From Fulvivirga ligni (GTDB lineage: Bacteria > Bacteroidota > Bacteroidia > Cytophagales > Cyclobacteriaceae): a DNA stretch of 64,000 bases. The notes under the pieces are model-generated. The model did no database searches. It was not told where the DNA came from and was given only the letters and a program-made list of their open reading frames with translations. Below, piece by piece: positions 35,185 through 44,835 of the stretch. Made by a program: the position numbers and the translations under genes. Numbering within the stretch: position 1 is the first letter of the stretch; each line of letters begins with the position of its first letter. The stretch covers positions 2,275,001 to 2,339,000 of the forward strand of contig NZ_CP089979.1 in assembly GCF_021389935.1 (NCBI RefSeq). The letters run 5' to 3'.

Positions 35185-38100
35185 CAGTTTAAATACCTGT
35201 GAATTCACACCACTTGTTACTTTAAGCCAATATATTCCACTGCTTAGATTTTTAATAGATAGTATTTGATCATCTACTGATTTTCTTAACAAGATTTGAC
35301 CAGCTGCACTGTAGATTTCTACATCTACTTTATTATTGAATTGAATATAATCTGTGGCAGGATTTGGGAAGAATTTCAATTCATCTTCTAAGTGATCTAT
35401 TCCGCTTACTATTTGTGATCTAGCGCTCAGCTCACTAGTAAACAGACTGGAGCATCCGGCTTCGTTTATCGCAACCAGAGTCAAATGATACTGATCATTT
35501 TCTTCGAGTTCCAGTATCGGAGTTTTCTCATAACTAACGGTATCAGCGTCTAGCATCCATATAAATTGACTGGCTTCAATGCTGCTGTTCTCAATGATAG
35601 GAGAGAGGCTATTTTCAGTAATGGTAAAAAGTGCTTGTGTTTTGTATGTTTCTATATTGATTTCAGCTATTTCACTTTCAATTAACCGGTTCATCGATGT
35701 GAAATAGAAAACAGAGTCACTATTGATGTTGCTTACGTTCCAGTTGCTGCCTTTGTGAAGAAGTGTCTCTGCATTGGCGTCCTGATAGAAGTAATAAATT
35801 TCATTGTTTTCAGGTGTAATGCTAACGGTTTCACTGGTACATGTCTTAATAGTAAGGTCATTAGGCCTTACCTCTTGAAATGGAGATATGAATTGCTCAT
35901 ATCTATCAAAACATCCATTCTCATCTTCAGCCACTAGAACTATTCCAAAATTTGATTGGTTAGTAAAGTCGTAGGTTATGTCTTCGTTGGAGCCTTGAAA
36001 TACACCATTGACATACCATGAACAATTGGAATTGTTTTCGCTACTATTTTTGAGATTCAAGAGTTGCTTTTGATTTAGGTCTAAGGTGTCAAGCCCATAG
36101 GAGAAATCAGCTTTTACCTTACTTACTTCAATTACTACTTTCTTAGGGTTGCTTTCATAAGCACTGTCAATACTCGTAATGTAAAGCGTTGTATCCTGAG
36201 CTAAGGAAGGTATAAAAAGCGAGTTGCCTGAATATACCTTTTCATTGAGATTAGCATCACTATAAAAGTTTAATAATGAGGCATTTGAAGCCTTGAGTTC
36301 CACATCTGCCTGGCTGCAAAGTTTTTGATTGTCTATATCCGGTAAATTGCTTCTATAATATACTGTAATGTCCTTTGAGGTCGTTTCTACACAATTTAGA
36401 TCATTTGTGGCAGTGAGTGTGACGTGATAAGTGCCTGGTTCTGTATAATGCACCAAGGGATCTTTGTTGTTAGAATAAATGCCATTGCCCAAATCCCATT
36501 CCCACTTCACAGCGTCTTTACTAAGGTCGGAAATAGTAGCTCTGGTGTTTCCGGTTTCGTCTAAAAGCAATGGATTAGGGTTAATTGAAAAATCCGCTTT
36601 TAATAATTTGGGGGCTGCTATAACCCTTACAACATCGTCATTGTAGGCTTTATCTTTGTTTACTGCATAATATGTCTGGGGCTCGTTGATAATCCCTGTG
36701 TTAATGAATGAGCCTGTGGTTAATGAGTCTTGCAGTAATGAATCTGAATAGAATGTGAATATATCTCCAATAGGAGGGTCTAATACCATGCTGCTGCCCT
36801 GGCAAGTGAGCCCGGTGTATAATACTGGAGGATTATACTTGTAATGGTTATAATTTGCCTTTGCTTTATTGATATTCTGTACAATGTTCTCAAAGGATGA
36901 GGCTACAGAGATGGCTAAAACAATTTTGGCGGATTCGTTCACCTTCAGGTTAAATGATGCCCCATTGATTTGAGATACATCATTACCTGTGTTGGCAGCG
37001 CCAGCTTCTGTGAGGTAAATGCCATTAGTAAGGAAATTTAATTTATTTTCGTCAGTGATCAGCGAAAGAATGTCACCACTGTTGCCGTTAAAGTTCCGGT
37101 TATCCAGAGCGGAATAAACAGGGTTATTTCCATCAAGTAATGCTACCGCAGCAACAAGGGTGTCACTCAGATTATCCACGGTATAGCCCATGTTGAGTTC
37201 ATCATTCCAATAAGCAGCGTTGAAGTTTTTATTATTTAGATTCCAGTCTGTAAAGAGCCCTGCGCTTACATTGGTCAGGTCTTCAGTGCCTGTATTGGTT
37301 ATTCTGTACTCTAGAATGAGATAACTTTCGTTTTTGTTGGAGAGCGTTTTTTGCTCTACTCTTAAGGTTGCACTTTGGTTAGAAAAGGTATTTCTCACAT
37401 CGATTTCTGCTTCAGAATTGCGATATAATTTGAGATAATCAACAGTATTGAAATCGTCATCTCTTTGATGTGTATTCAGATTGATTGGAAAGTTATCGTG
37501 AACGAGGCCATTGGCAGCAATTGCAAAGCCTATATTGTCCAGCACTTTATTGTTTTTGTAAAGCAAGCCTATGCCACGATTATAACCATCTAATTTATAG
37601 CCCAGTTTGCCATTGCTCACCACTGTTAATGCTAAGGAATCATTACGGACTGTAAGGTAATCAGGAGAGCTCTTCAATGTGAAAATCTGAAAATCCTGAT
37701 AAGCACCGCCTACAAAATCTACTCTAAACGAGATGTCGGTGTCGGGAGGTAATTCTTCACTAATTAGTATTTGGAAAGGGGTAGAAGCATTGTTAATTGA
37801 CTTTAATGTGCCTAATTCTCCAATGTTAAAAGTATTGTTGAGCACAGTAACATAAGGAGAAGTACTGCTAATAGTAGCCTCAGTACTAGCTGCAGATTTA
37901 ATCAAATAATTAGTGAAATCCATTGAGATGGATAATGAATCACCATGGTATAAAAACTGACCTGATCCGTTATTGTAATCAATATCAGAGATACGAATTG
38001 ATGGAGACGTGTTATCGGTTAATGCTCTGAACATATTTAGCCTTCCCTTGCCTAGCATGCCCTGGTAAGCAGGATTTTTTGAATATATATCGTCTGTTGT

Positions 38101-39357
38101 TACTCTTACCTTTTCCATAATTTGATGCGCATTCAATTCTGGATATCTGGCTCTGAGTAAAGCCACGGTTCCAGCCACGGCTGGCGATGAAAATGAGGTA
38201 CCCTGAGTATAATCATATTGGCCATTATTGAATGTTGTAAATATGGCCACTCCGGGTGCTACCAAATCTATTTTATCACTGTAGGTGCCAAATGATGCCT
38301 TTTTATCATTATTATCTGTAGCCCCTACTGATAGAACATTTTCAAAAGAGGCAGGATAAAAATCCAGGTCACCGTGTGTGTTGCCTGCGGCTGCAATAAT
38401 GGCGACATCTTTTTCAAGCACAGCGTAGTTGATAATGTCTTGTCCATAAGCACTATAAGCGCCAGCACCACCCCATGAAAGGTTAATTACCTGGCAGCCC
38501 AAATCCGCAGCAAGCGCGATAGCTTCATATCCGTTATTAAAAGCACTGGTGCCACTCTTGAATATCTTTATGGGTAAAAATTTACTCTTAAAGCCAGTGC
38601 CTGCTATACCAGTACCATTATTGGTAGAAGCTGCAGCCGTACCAGAAACTTTAGTGCCATGCTGATCTGTATCTGCTTCCGGGCGGTTATCATTATTGGC
38701 AATATCCCATCCTTGAAAGTTATCTACCAGGCCGTCATTATCATCGTCAATCCCGTTGACGGGGTCATTGTAATTATATTTTAAATTATTCTTTAAATCA
38801 GGATGATCTAAGTCAACACCGGTGTCTAATATGCCTATTACTATTGTGGTGTCACCTGTTTCGATGTTCCATGCTTCGTAAGCTTTTATTACGCTGAGGT
38901 AGCTTTGTTTGCCATCATCGGTGTTGGCTTCCGGGTCTGAGGGAACATTAAGCGGTCTGAGATTGAAATATGGCTCAGCATAAACTACCTGGTCTGATTG
39001 AAGAAGCTCATTAATCGCTTCTATAACGTCTTTATTTTCAGATACTTCTACCTTAAAAATATTAGATAAGCGGTGTGAGGAAGAGGTTCTGGCGGAAGTG
39101 CTGGTATTGATGGTTGGAATGGCAGGCTGTACTTGTTTTATGGAGCCGTTTAACCTTCTGTAGATGATTTCTGGTGAAGCAGAGGCGGATACACGTCCTG
39201 TAGTACTTGAGGTGGTTTTTACTTTTACAATGATAGTAGAAGCTGCATAATCCTCACTTGATATACCTTGTGGGAGTTGGTATATTCTGGTTTGCCCTAA
39301 GGCAATGCCAGTCATTAACAAAAAGCCAAATATTAAAACAGATCTTATCACACGCAC
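35173..39357 (-). CDS. Large secreted subtilisin (S8) with T9SS sorting domain
   Basis: A 1394-residue secreted serine protease. Signal peptide about 1-21; N-terminal propeptide-like region to about 150. The S8 catalytic triad is Asp178 (GILDTGVD), His233 (DQHGTKVSGT) and Ser388 (GTSFSSPAVAG). A long region of Ig-like and PKD-like domains follows, including DLGNGIYSNNKDPLVHYTEPG. It ends in a type IX secretion domain with FFPNPATDYIQF and a terminal GIYWLKVTSG segment. An extracellular digestive or surface role is inferred. It is divergent from the PaaN-like gene. Confidence 0.94.
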   Translation of the reverse strand: MRVIRSVLIFGFLLMTGIALGQTRIYQLPQGISSEDYAASTIIVKVKTTSSTTGRVSASASPEIIYRRLNGSIKQVQPAIPTINTSTSARTSSSHRLSNIFKVEVSENKDVIEAINELLQSDQVVYAEPYFNLRPLNVPSDPEANTDDGKQSYLSVIKAYEAWNIETGDTTIVIGILDTGVDLDHPDLKNNLKYNYNDPVNGIDDDNDGLVDNFQGWDIANNDNRPEADTDQHGTKVSGTAAASTNNGTGIAGTGFKSKFLPIKIFKSGTSAFNNGYEAIALAADLGCQVINLSWGGAGAYSAYGQDIINYAVLEKDVAIIAAAGNTHGDLDFYPASFENVLSVGATDNNDKKASFGTYSDKIDLVAPGVAIFTTFNNGQYDYTQGTSFSSPAVAGTVALLRARYPELNAHQIMEKVRVTTDDIYSKNPAYQGMLGKGRLNMFRALTDNTSPSIRISDIDYNNGSGQFLYHGDSLSISMDFTNYLIKSAASTEATISSTSPYVTVLNNTFNIGELGTLKSINNASTPFQILISEELPPDTDISFRVDFVGGAYQDFQIFTLKSSPDYLTVRNDSLALTVVSNGKLGYKLDGYNRGIGLLYKNNKVLDNIGFAIAANGLVHDNFPINLNTHQRDDDFNTVDYLKLYRNSEAEIDVRNTFSNQSATLRVEQKTLSNKNESYLILEYRITNTGTEDLTNVSAGLFTDWNLNNKNFNAAYWNDELNMGYTVDNLSDTLVAAVALLDGNNPVYSALDNRNFNGNSGDILSLITDENKLNFLTNGIYLTEAGAANTGNDVSQINGASFNLKVNESAKIVLAISVASSFENIVQNINKAKANYNHYKYNPPVLYTGLTCQGSSMVLDPPIGDIFTFYSDSLLQDSLTTGSFINTGIINEPQTYYAVNKDKAYNDDVVRVIAAPKLLKADFSINPNPLLLDETGNTRATISDLSKDAVKWEWDLGNGIYSNNKDPLVHYTEPGTYHVTLTATNDLNCVETTSKDITVYYRSNLPDIDNQKLCSQADVELKASNASLLNFYSDANLNEKVYSGNSLFIPSLAQDTTLYITSIDSAYESNPKKVVIEVSKVKADFSYGLDTLDLNQKQLLNLKNSSENNSNCSWYVNGVFQGSNEDITYDFTNQSNFGIVLVAEDENGCFDRYEQFISPFQEVRPNDLTIKTCTSETVSITPENNEIYYFYQDANAETLLHKGSNWNVSNINSDSVFYFTSMNRLIESEIAEINIETYKTQALFTITENSLSPIIENSSIEASQFIWMLDADTVSYEKTPILELEENDQYHLTLVAINEAGCSSLFTSELSARSQIVSGIDHLEDELKFFPNPATDYIQFNNKVDVEIYSAAGQILLRKSVDDQILSIKNLSSGIYWLKVTSGVNSQVFKLLKQ

Positions 39358-39488
39358 TTCATTTCCTTCATTAATATACTTTTTGTAGGATAGGTAAACT
39401 GTTAAGTTTTGAGGTTAATCTATTTGTAACGATTGCAGAAAATAGGTCCATATATCTTAACTTAGCTTGTGAGAGAAACGAACATAAT

Positions 39489-41153
39489 ATGAACTTATAC
39501 GAGAAACATAAAGAACTTATTAATAAGGCCATCACAGCCTTACATAATAGAACTTTTTTTGCCGCTTATCCTGAGCACCCATCTCCTAAAATATACGGAG
39601 AAACTGCCGATGCGGATGGCAGGGAAAAGTTTCAGGCTAGCATGGGTAATAAATTTGAAGAACTATCTCAAACTGGAACATCTGGCTGGATGGGAACAGA
39701 GGAATCTCCGTATTTGCAAAAAGATTTGGGGATCACTTATCCATCTGCAGATGTAGATACTCTGATAGATAATGCCGAAAAGGCTTTTCACGTATGGAGA
39801 AAGGTGTCAGCGGAAGATAGAGCTGGCATCTTAGTAGAGTCTTTGGAGCGAGTGAAAAATAGATTTTTTGAAATAGCGTATGCCACTATGCATACTACAG
39901 GCCAAGGATATATGATGGCTTTTCAAGCCTCAGGCCCACATGCGGCAGATCGAGCTTTAGAGGCTGTTGCAGCAGGTTTTGAGGAGCTTAAACGATTCCC
40001 AAGTGCAGCTTTCTGGGATAAGCCGATGGGTAAATTCAACATTCAGCTAGATAAAGAATGGAGAGCTGTTCCAAAAGGTATAGCCATGGTGATCGGTTGT
40101 TCTACTTTTCCCACCTGGAACTCGGTGCCAGGCGTTTATGCGAGCTTAATAACGGGTAATTCTGTGATTGTGAAACCGCACCCAGGAGCAGTGCTGCCCA
40201 TGGCAATTGTAGTGGCTGAAATTCAGAATGTATTAAAGGAAAATGGTTTTGATCCTAACATTTGCCAGTTAGCAGTGGATACAGTAGATAAACCATTGGC
40301 TAAGGAACTTGCTGAGCATAAAAAGATGAAGATCATTGACTTTACAGGTAATTCTGAGTTTGGTAGCTATTTAGAAGGTCTTCCAGGTAAGCAGGTGTTT
40401 ACAGAAAAGACGGGTGTAAACTCGGTGATTCTTGATTCTGTGGAGAATGTTGATAAGGTGGCAGGCAACCTTGCTTTTGCTCTTTCATTATATTCCGGTC
40501 AGATGTGTACCGCCCCTCAAAATTTTTATATACCAGAAGGTGGTATTGATACCCCGGAAGGTAAAGTTAGTTTCGAAGAGTTTGCTCAAAAGTTCATTGA
40601 GAACATCAACGGATTGGCGGATAATCCTAAAGCCGGGCCATTCGTATTAGGAGCTGTGCAAAATAAAAATACATGCGCCAGAGTAGCGGATGCAAGTAAA
40701 CTGGGGAAGGTGTTGCTGGAATCGCGAGCTATTGAAAACCCTATGTTCAAGGATGCCAGAATAGCTACGCCAGTAGTATTAGAGGTAAGCGCAAGTGAAA
40801 AAGACAAATTTGCTACTGAGCTTTTTGGGCCAATAGCTTTACTTATAAAGACCAAGGATGTAGATGAATCAATCGCTTTGGCAAAGGAAATGGCGGAGCA
40901 ACATGGTGCAATTTCTTGTGGTGCCTACACCACCAACTCAGAGGTGAAGGAAAAAATTGCTGATGAAATGTCTTTAGCAGCTACACCAGTATCATTTAAC
41001 CTTACAGGAGGTATCTACATGAATCAAAATGCGGGTTTTAGCGATTTCCATGTAACAGGTGGTAATCCGGCAGGAAATGCTTCTTTTACTAACCCTGAGT
41101 ACGTCATTAAAAGATTTACCTGGGTAGGACACAGAGAACCAGCTAAGGCGTAA
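39489..41153 (+). CDS. paaN: PaaN-type aldehyde dehydrogenase (phenylacetate-degradation family)
   Basis: A 554-residue NAD(P)-dependent aldehyde dehydrogenase. Catalytic Cys340 lies in SGQMCTAPQ and the general base Glu306 in FTEKTG. The N-terminal segment before the ALDH core and the C-terminal GNPAGNASFTNPEYVIKRF are typical of the PaaN group. In phenylacetate degradation the related PaaZ aldehyde-dehydrogenase domain oxidises the ring-opened semialdehyde. A MaoC hydratase follows at 41340, equivalent to the other half of PaaZ. No ring oxygenase genes (paaABCDE) are in the window. Confidence 0.82.
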   Translation: MNLYEKHKELINKAITALHNRTFFAAYPEHPSPKIYGETADADGREKFQASMGNKFEELSQTGTSGWMGTEESPYLQKDLGITYPSADVDTLIDNAEKAFHVWRKVSAEDRAGILVESLERVKNRFFEIAYATMHTTGQGYMMAFQASGPHAADRALEAVAAGFEELKRFPSAAFWDKPMGKFNIQLDKEWRAVPKGIAMVIGCSTFPTWNSVPGVYASLITGNSVIVKPHPGAVLPMAIVVAEIQNVLKENGFDPNICQLAVDTVDKPLAKELAEHKKMKIIDFTGNSEFGSYLEGLPGKQVFTEKTGVNSVILDSVENVDKVAGNLAFALSLYSGQMCTAPQNFYIPEGGIDTPEGKVSFEEFAQKFIENINGLADNPKAGPFVLGAVQNKNTCARVADASKLGKVLLESRAIENPMFKDARIATPVVLEVSASEKDKFATELFGPIALLIKTKDVDESIALAKEMAEQHGAISCGAYTTNSEVKEKIADEMSLAATPVSFNLTGGIYMNQNAGFSDFHVTGGNPAGNASFTNPEYVIKRFTWVGHREPAKA

Positions 41154-41162
41154 CTCTATAAT

Positions 41163-41235
41163 GGTGTGTGAAAAGGAGGTTATCAGTTATCTGATAGATC
41201 AATGAGAACTCTCAGTTCTAGCTTTTTCACACACC
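41163..41235. terminator. Terminator-like hairpin between paaN and MaoC genes
   Basis: GGTGTGTGAAAA (41163-41174) and TTTTCACACACC (41224-41235) form a perfect 12-bp stem with smaller hairpins in the loop. The A-run in the left arm and TTATTTATT afterward allow terminator function, but a folded mRNA processing element is possible. Confidence 0.7.
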
Positions 41236-41339
41236 TTATTTATTGGTGTCAGCTAATGGCCTGGGCGAGGAGGTGGAATTTTTAAAACTTTTGTGTAATA
41301 TTGGCCTCTTTTAAACGATCTGGCTAAAAAATATAAGTT

Positions 41340-41804
41340 ATGGAAAAGGTAATCATTAATAATCACGCTGAATTCGAAGAGTTTATTGGAAAAGAAATTG
41401 GTGTATCTGATTATCTGAAAATAACACAAGAGCAAATTAACCAATTTGCAGAAGCTACTCTTGATCCGCAGTGGATTCACATAGACCCAGAAAGAGCAGC
41501 AAAGGAAAGCCCGTTTAAATCTACAATTGCTCACGGTTATCTTACGGTGTCTGTAGCTCCCTACCTATGGAAGCAAATTGCAGAATTTAAGAATGTGAAG
41601 ATGATGATCAACTATGGTATTGAAAAGTTGAGATTCAATCAGCCCGTTTTGGTGAATAGTGAAGTGAGATTAGTAGCCAAATTAGAGTCTTTAGCTAATT
41701 TAAGAGGTGTTTCTAAAGCACAGTTACATGTAACTTTGGAGATCAAAGACAACCCTAAGCCTGCCTTCACTGGGGTTTTAGTTTTCTTATATCATTTTGC
41801 TTAA
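41340..41804 (+). CDS. MaoC-family hydratase
   Basis: A 154-residue hotdog-fold protein. The hydratase-2 motif is visible as YLKITQEQINQFAEATLDPQWIHIDPERA, with Asp and His of the active site, then FKSTIAHGYLTVS. It hydrates enoyl-CoA esters. Next to PaaN it may carry out the oxepin-CoA hydrolase or enoyl-CoA hydratase step that in E. coli PaaZ is fused to the aldehyde dehydrogenase. The hairpin between the two genes means they need not share all transcripts. Confidence 0.87.
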   Translation: MEKVIINNHAEFEEFIGKEIGVSDYLKITQEQINQFAEATLDPQWIHIDPERAAKESPFKSTIAHGYLTVSVAPYLWKQIAEFKNVKMMINYGIEKLRFNQPVLVNSEVRLVAKLESLANLRGVSKAQLHVTLEIKDNPKPAFTGVLVFLYHFA

Positions 41805-42077
41805 TTAAGTCTTATCAATAAGAGTTATATGTACCTGTCTATAAGTCAGGTAATAATAATCTATTAGTTTTCTAATAATAGGTGAAGTAACAGCTTGCCC
41901 AATTCCTAAATTTAGTGGTGCGTTCCTATTTCGTGGAGTGACCACTTATGAGCATGTCGTTCTACTTCTTTCTCTATAATTCACATCTCATTTATGTAAC
42001 TTTTGGATTTATTTCGTCCTGTAAATTATGTAAAAAATTATATAATTTTACTTGACATCAATCTAAATCCAAAAATC
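41805..42077. other. Intergenic region with small hairpins
   Basis: A 273-bp region with no gene. ACCTG (41833) and CAGGT (41847) form a weak hairpin after MaoC. A 16-bp perfect AT palindrome (AAAATTATATAATTTT) lies about 28 bp upstream of the T9SS gene start and could be a regulator site or chance in AT-rich DNA. Confidence 0.45.
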
Positions 42078-43751
42078 ATGAAAAATTTTATTATTGCTTT
42101 AATGTGCTGTTTATCAGCTACTTCTGTCTTTGGCCAATTTCAACATTCTTATGGTACCGAAAAAAACGACATCGGAGAGTCATTAGATGCTCTCTATGAT
42201 TCTGATGCCCGATATATTGTAGCGGGACGTTCTGATGGACTGTATTTCGGAGGGGTAGATGCTTCCCTTACAAAAGTTCAGGCATCAGGCGCACAGGTTT
42301 GGAGTGCCGTGTATGGATGGGATAATACTGATCTTTTTAACTCCGTAAGGCGCGGCGCTTTCCTTCAGGATCAGGTGGCTTATGTGGCTGCTGGATATAC
42401 TAACAGTGTAGGCTTTGGAAACGCAGACGCCTGGATTCTGGGGGCGAATAGAAATGGAGCTCCTTCTTTCAGTCATCTCTACGGAGGTAAGGGTACTGAC
42501 ATTTTCCACGACATCAAAAATAGTTATAAAAAATCCTTAGGGCAGGATGGTTATGTGGCTGTAGGTCAAACCAATAGTTATACCAATTTCTTTCCTGGCA
42601 ACAGCATGTATGTGGTGAAAACCGATGTATTTGGAGTACTTACCAGAGCTACAGTAATAGGAGGTCAGGGAGGACAAACTGGTTACTGGATAGAGCAAAC
42701 CAAAGATGGCGGTTATATCATAGTAGGGTCTAGTTTTAATAACCAATGTCATTCAGGTGTATTTCTTAAGCGTCATCAAGATATATTGGTAGTTCGTTTG
42801 AGAGAGGATTTAACTATGATGTGGAGCTTCACCTATGGCTATTCAGGTCCTGCTAAACCATTAAGTACGAGAAGCATAGGACGATGTGTAAAAGAGGATG
42901 CTGAAGGAAATTTTTACATTACTGGTGAAACGAATGCTTTCGGTCTAAATAATACATATGATGCTTTCTTAATGATTCTTGATAGGTTTGGAAGTTTCAG
43001 ACTAATGAAAACCTACGGTACAGAATGTGACAATGAGTTCGGTAAATCACTATTACTTGGAAAGAATAATGCGGGTAAAGAAGTGGTTACTGTAGTAGGT
43101 TCTAATAATCCTCTTTCGCAGCCAAATTATGATGCTTTAATGTTTCAAACTGATCGTTCCTTAAATCTGGTATGGGCTAAGGAATATGGCCGTGATAGTG
43201 ACGATACTGGAGCAGAGTTAACAACTTATGCAGATAAAACTTATGCATTCACTGGCTATACCTATTCTTTAGGTGTTGGTGGTCCGGATATCTATCTCAC
43301 AGAGACTGATCTAGATGGTAAGTCTGGTACTAGTTGTGAGAGAAGGGTGGAGTTAAAGGAGATATATCATCAGCCATGTCAGGTGAGAAATGTGGAGCAG
43401 GTTTTTGTGGATGACTGGCAAAGAGTTCAAGGACCGTACGAGAGATTCTTATATGCTGAGGATAGATGTACTACAACTCTAAAGGCTGGTGAAGCAGAGG
43501 ATGATGGAACTTCTAAGTTATTTCCTAATCCTACAAATGATGTACTTACATTAGAAGTGCCTAAAGGTTATGATGCTGCCTCAATGAAGGTAATTAAGCT
43601 TGAGACTGGTAAAGAGATCATGATTGATTATGAATCAACAGATGAGGATCACGTTAAGCTGGAGACCACCACATTGGAGAAAGGAGTTTACATATTAGAA
43701 ATGACTACCGAGGATGGAAAGGTTTTTAGACAAAGATTTATCAAAGAGTAA
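42078..43751 (+). CDS. Secreted T9SS-sorted protein with propeller-like repeats
   Basis: A 557-residue exported protein. ATG 42078 is chosen over the open frame from 42003 because it gives a clear signal peptide (FIIALMCCLSATSVFGQ). The body has repeats of about 60 residues with YG, AGRSDG, VGQTNS, TGETNAFG and TGYTYSLG motifs, suggestive of a beta-propeller (SBBP-like). It ends with LFPNPTNDVLTLEVP and a GVYILEMTTEDG segment, the type A T9SS sorting domain. Function unknown; probably surface-attached or released. Confidence 0.86.
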   Translation: MKNFIIALMCCLSATSVFGQFQHSYGTEKNDIGESLDALYDSDARYIVAGRSDGLYFGGVDASLTKVQASGAQVWSAVYGWDNTDLFNSVRRGAFLQDQVAYVAAGYTNSVGFGNADAWILGANRNGAPSFSHLYGGKGTDIFHDIKNSYKKSLGQDGYVAVGQTNSYTNFFPGNSMYVVKTDVFGVLTRATVIGGQGGQTGYWIEQTKDGGYIIVGSSFNNQCHSGVFLKRHQDILVVRLREDLTMMWSFTYGYSGPAKPLSTRSIGRCVKEDAEGNFYITGETNAFGLNNTYDAFLMILDRFGSFRLMKTYGTECDNEFGKSLLLGKNNAGKEVVTVVGSNNPLSQPNYDALMFQTDRSLNLVWAKEYGRDSDDTGAELTTYADKTYAFTGYTYSLGVGGPDIYLTETDLDGKSGTSCERRVELKEIYHQPCQVRNVEQVFVDDWQRVQGPYERFLYAEDRCTTTLKAGEAEDDGTSKLFPNPTNDVLTLEVPKGYDAASMKVIKLETGKEIMIDYESTDEDHVKLETTTLEKGVYILEMTTEDGKVFRQRFIKE

Positions 43752-43779
43752 GGGTTAATTAGTTTTGCATTGTTAGATG

Positions 43780-43803
43780 AGGTCAGCTTGCAAGGGCTGA
43801 CCT
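43780..43803 (+). terminator. Hairpin after the T9SS gene
   Basis: AGGTCAGC (43780-43787) and GCTGACCT (43796-43803) form an 8-bp stem followed by TACTTTGT. It is probably an upstream element of the stronger terminator that follows. Confidence 0.6.
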
Positions 43804-43820
43804 TACTTTGTAAAATAAAA

Positions 43821-43857
43821 AGAGGGTTAATGATCCATGATCATTAACCCTCTTTTT
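43821..43857. terminator. Bidirectional intrinsic terminator
   Basis: AGAGGGTTAATGAT (43821-43834) and its complement (43840-43853) form a 14-bp stem around CCATG, flanked by A-rich and T-rich runs. It serves the convergent T9SS and FKBP genes. Confidence 0.92.
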
Positions 43858-43874
43858 ATTTTAATAGAAACAGA

Positions 43875-44735
43875 TTATTGAATAGCAATCAAATCTATTT
43901 CAAATACTAATGGGGTGTATGGGCCAATGCTATTGTTACCATCACGACCATAGGCAAAGTTATATGGTAAGAACATAGTTATAGAACCACCTTCACTTAC
44001 ATATGGCATTAAAACTTTCCAACCTCTGATTAGGTTGCTCAATGCGAAAGTAGCACTTGGACTACTGTCAAATTCAGTACCGTCAAGTAACGTACCTTTA
44101 TACTTTACAGTCACAGTACTCGATCCTGTAGGATAATCTCCTGTTCCTTCTTTAGTAATGATGTATCTTAAGCCTTGGGTGGAATCAATTTCAGCAGTAA
44201 GACCTTTATCCTCGATGTATTTGTCTATTCTACGTTGATCATAATCAAATGGAGAAATTGCCTCCATAAGTTTTACATCCAGTCTCATAGGAGTATTTCC
44301 TGGTAGTTTACCATCAAATCCACCATTAGCGCCATATCCATAAAGCGATGGAATAAACATAGTAACATCACTACCTACCTTAAACTGTGGTTGTAATACA
44401 TAATAACCGGCAGTCCAGGCATCTATGTGAATGTAAGTGCTGTCGTCAACTATAAATGAGCTCCCATCTAAAGTGGTTCCTTTAATATTTACGAGTGCCA
44501 CATCATCATTTTCAGGATATTCTCCAGTGCCTTCAACGTTTACTACGTATCTCAATTGAGCATTTGAGGTGTCAATTTTTGCGTTCAAGCTATTAGCCGC
44601 AATGTACTCATCAATCTGCGTTTGCTCTTTGTTATATTGGTCTGAGCTGCTTATCGAATCATCATCAATACATGATGAAAGCATTAGGGTACATGCTGCC
44701 AGGCCTAATAATATCTTTTTAGAATTAGTTATCAT
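43875..44735 (-). CDS. Lipoprotein with two FKBP-type prolyl isomerase domains
   Basis: A 286-residue surface or periplasmic lipoprotein. Lipidated Cys22 (LMLSSC) is followed by IDDDS, an acidic export-type signal. Two FKBP domains follow: the first about 60-165 (VEGTGEYPENDDVALVNIKGT, ending near MRLDVKLMEA) and the second about 185-286 (KEGTGDYPTGSSTVTVKYKGT, GWKVLMPYVSEGGSITMFLP). The second is closer to active enzymes; the first lacks several aromatic pocket residues and may be structural. It assists folding of envelope proteins. Confidence 0.9.
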   Translation of the reverse strand: MITNSKKILLGLAACTLMLSSCIDDDSISSSDQYNKEQTQIDEYIAANSLNAKIDTSNAQLRYVVNVEGTGEYPENDDVALVNIKGTTLDGSSFIVDDSTYIHIDAWTAGYYVLQPQFKVGSDVTMFIPSLYGYGANGGFDGKLPGNTPMRLDVKLMEAISPFDYDQRRIDKYIEDKGLTAEIDSTQGLRYIITKEGTGDYPTGSSTVTVKYKGTLLDGTEFDSSPSATFALSNLIRGWKVLMPYVSEGGSITMFLPYNFAYGRDGNNSIGPYTPLVFEIDLIAIQ

Positions 44736-44835
44736 TTTGAATTTATGGGGTTTAACGATTAGTCAATAATTAAAGTATCTAAGGGAATAATTTTGCTGCA
44801 AAAATAGCCCATTTTTTTACATTACGAGGCTTATT

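Noticed and set aside
35755-35937. A 60-codon plus-strand ORF within the S8 protease gene
   Set aside because: It is a shadow of the protease frame, and the protease has full domain support there.
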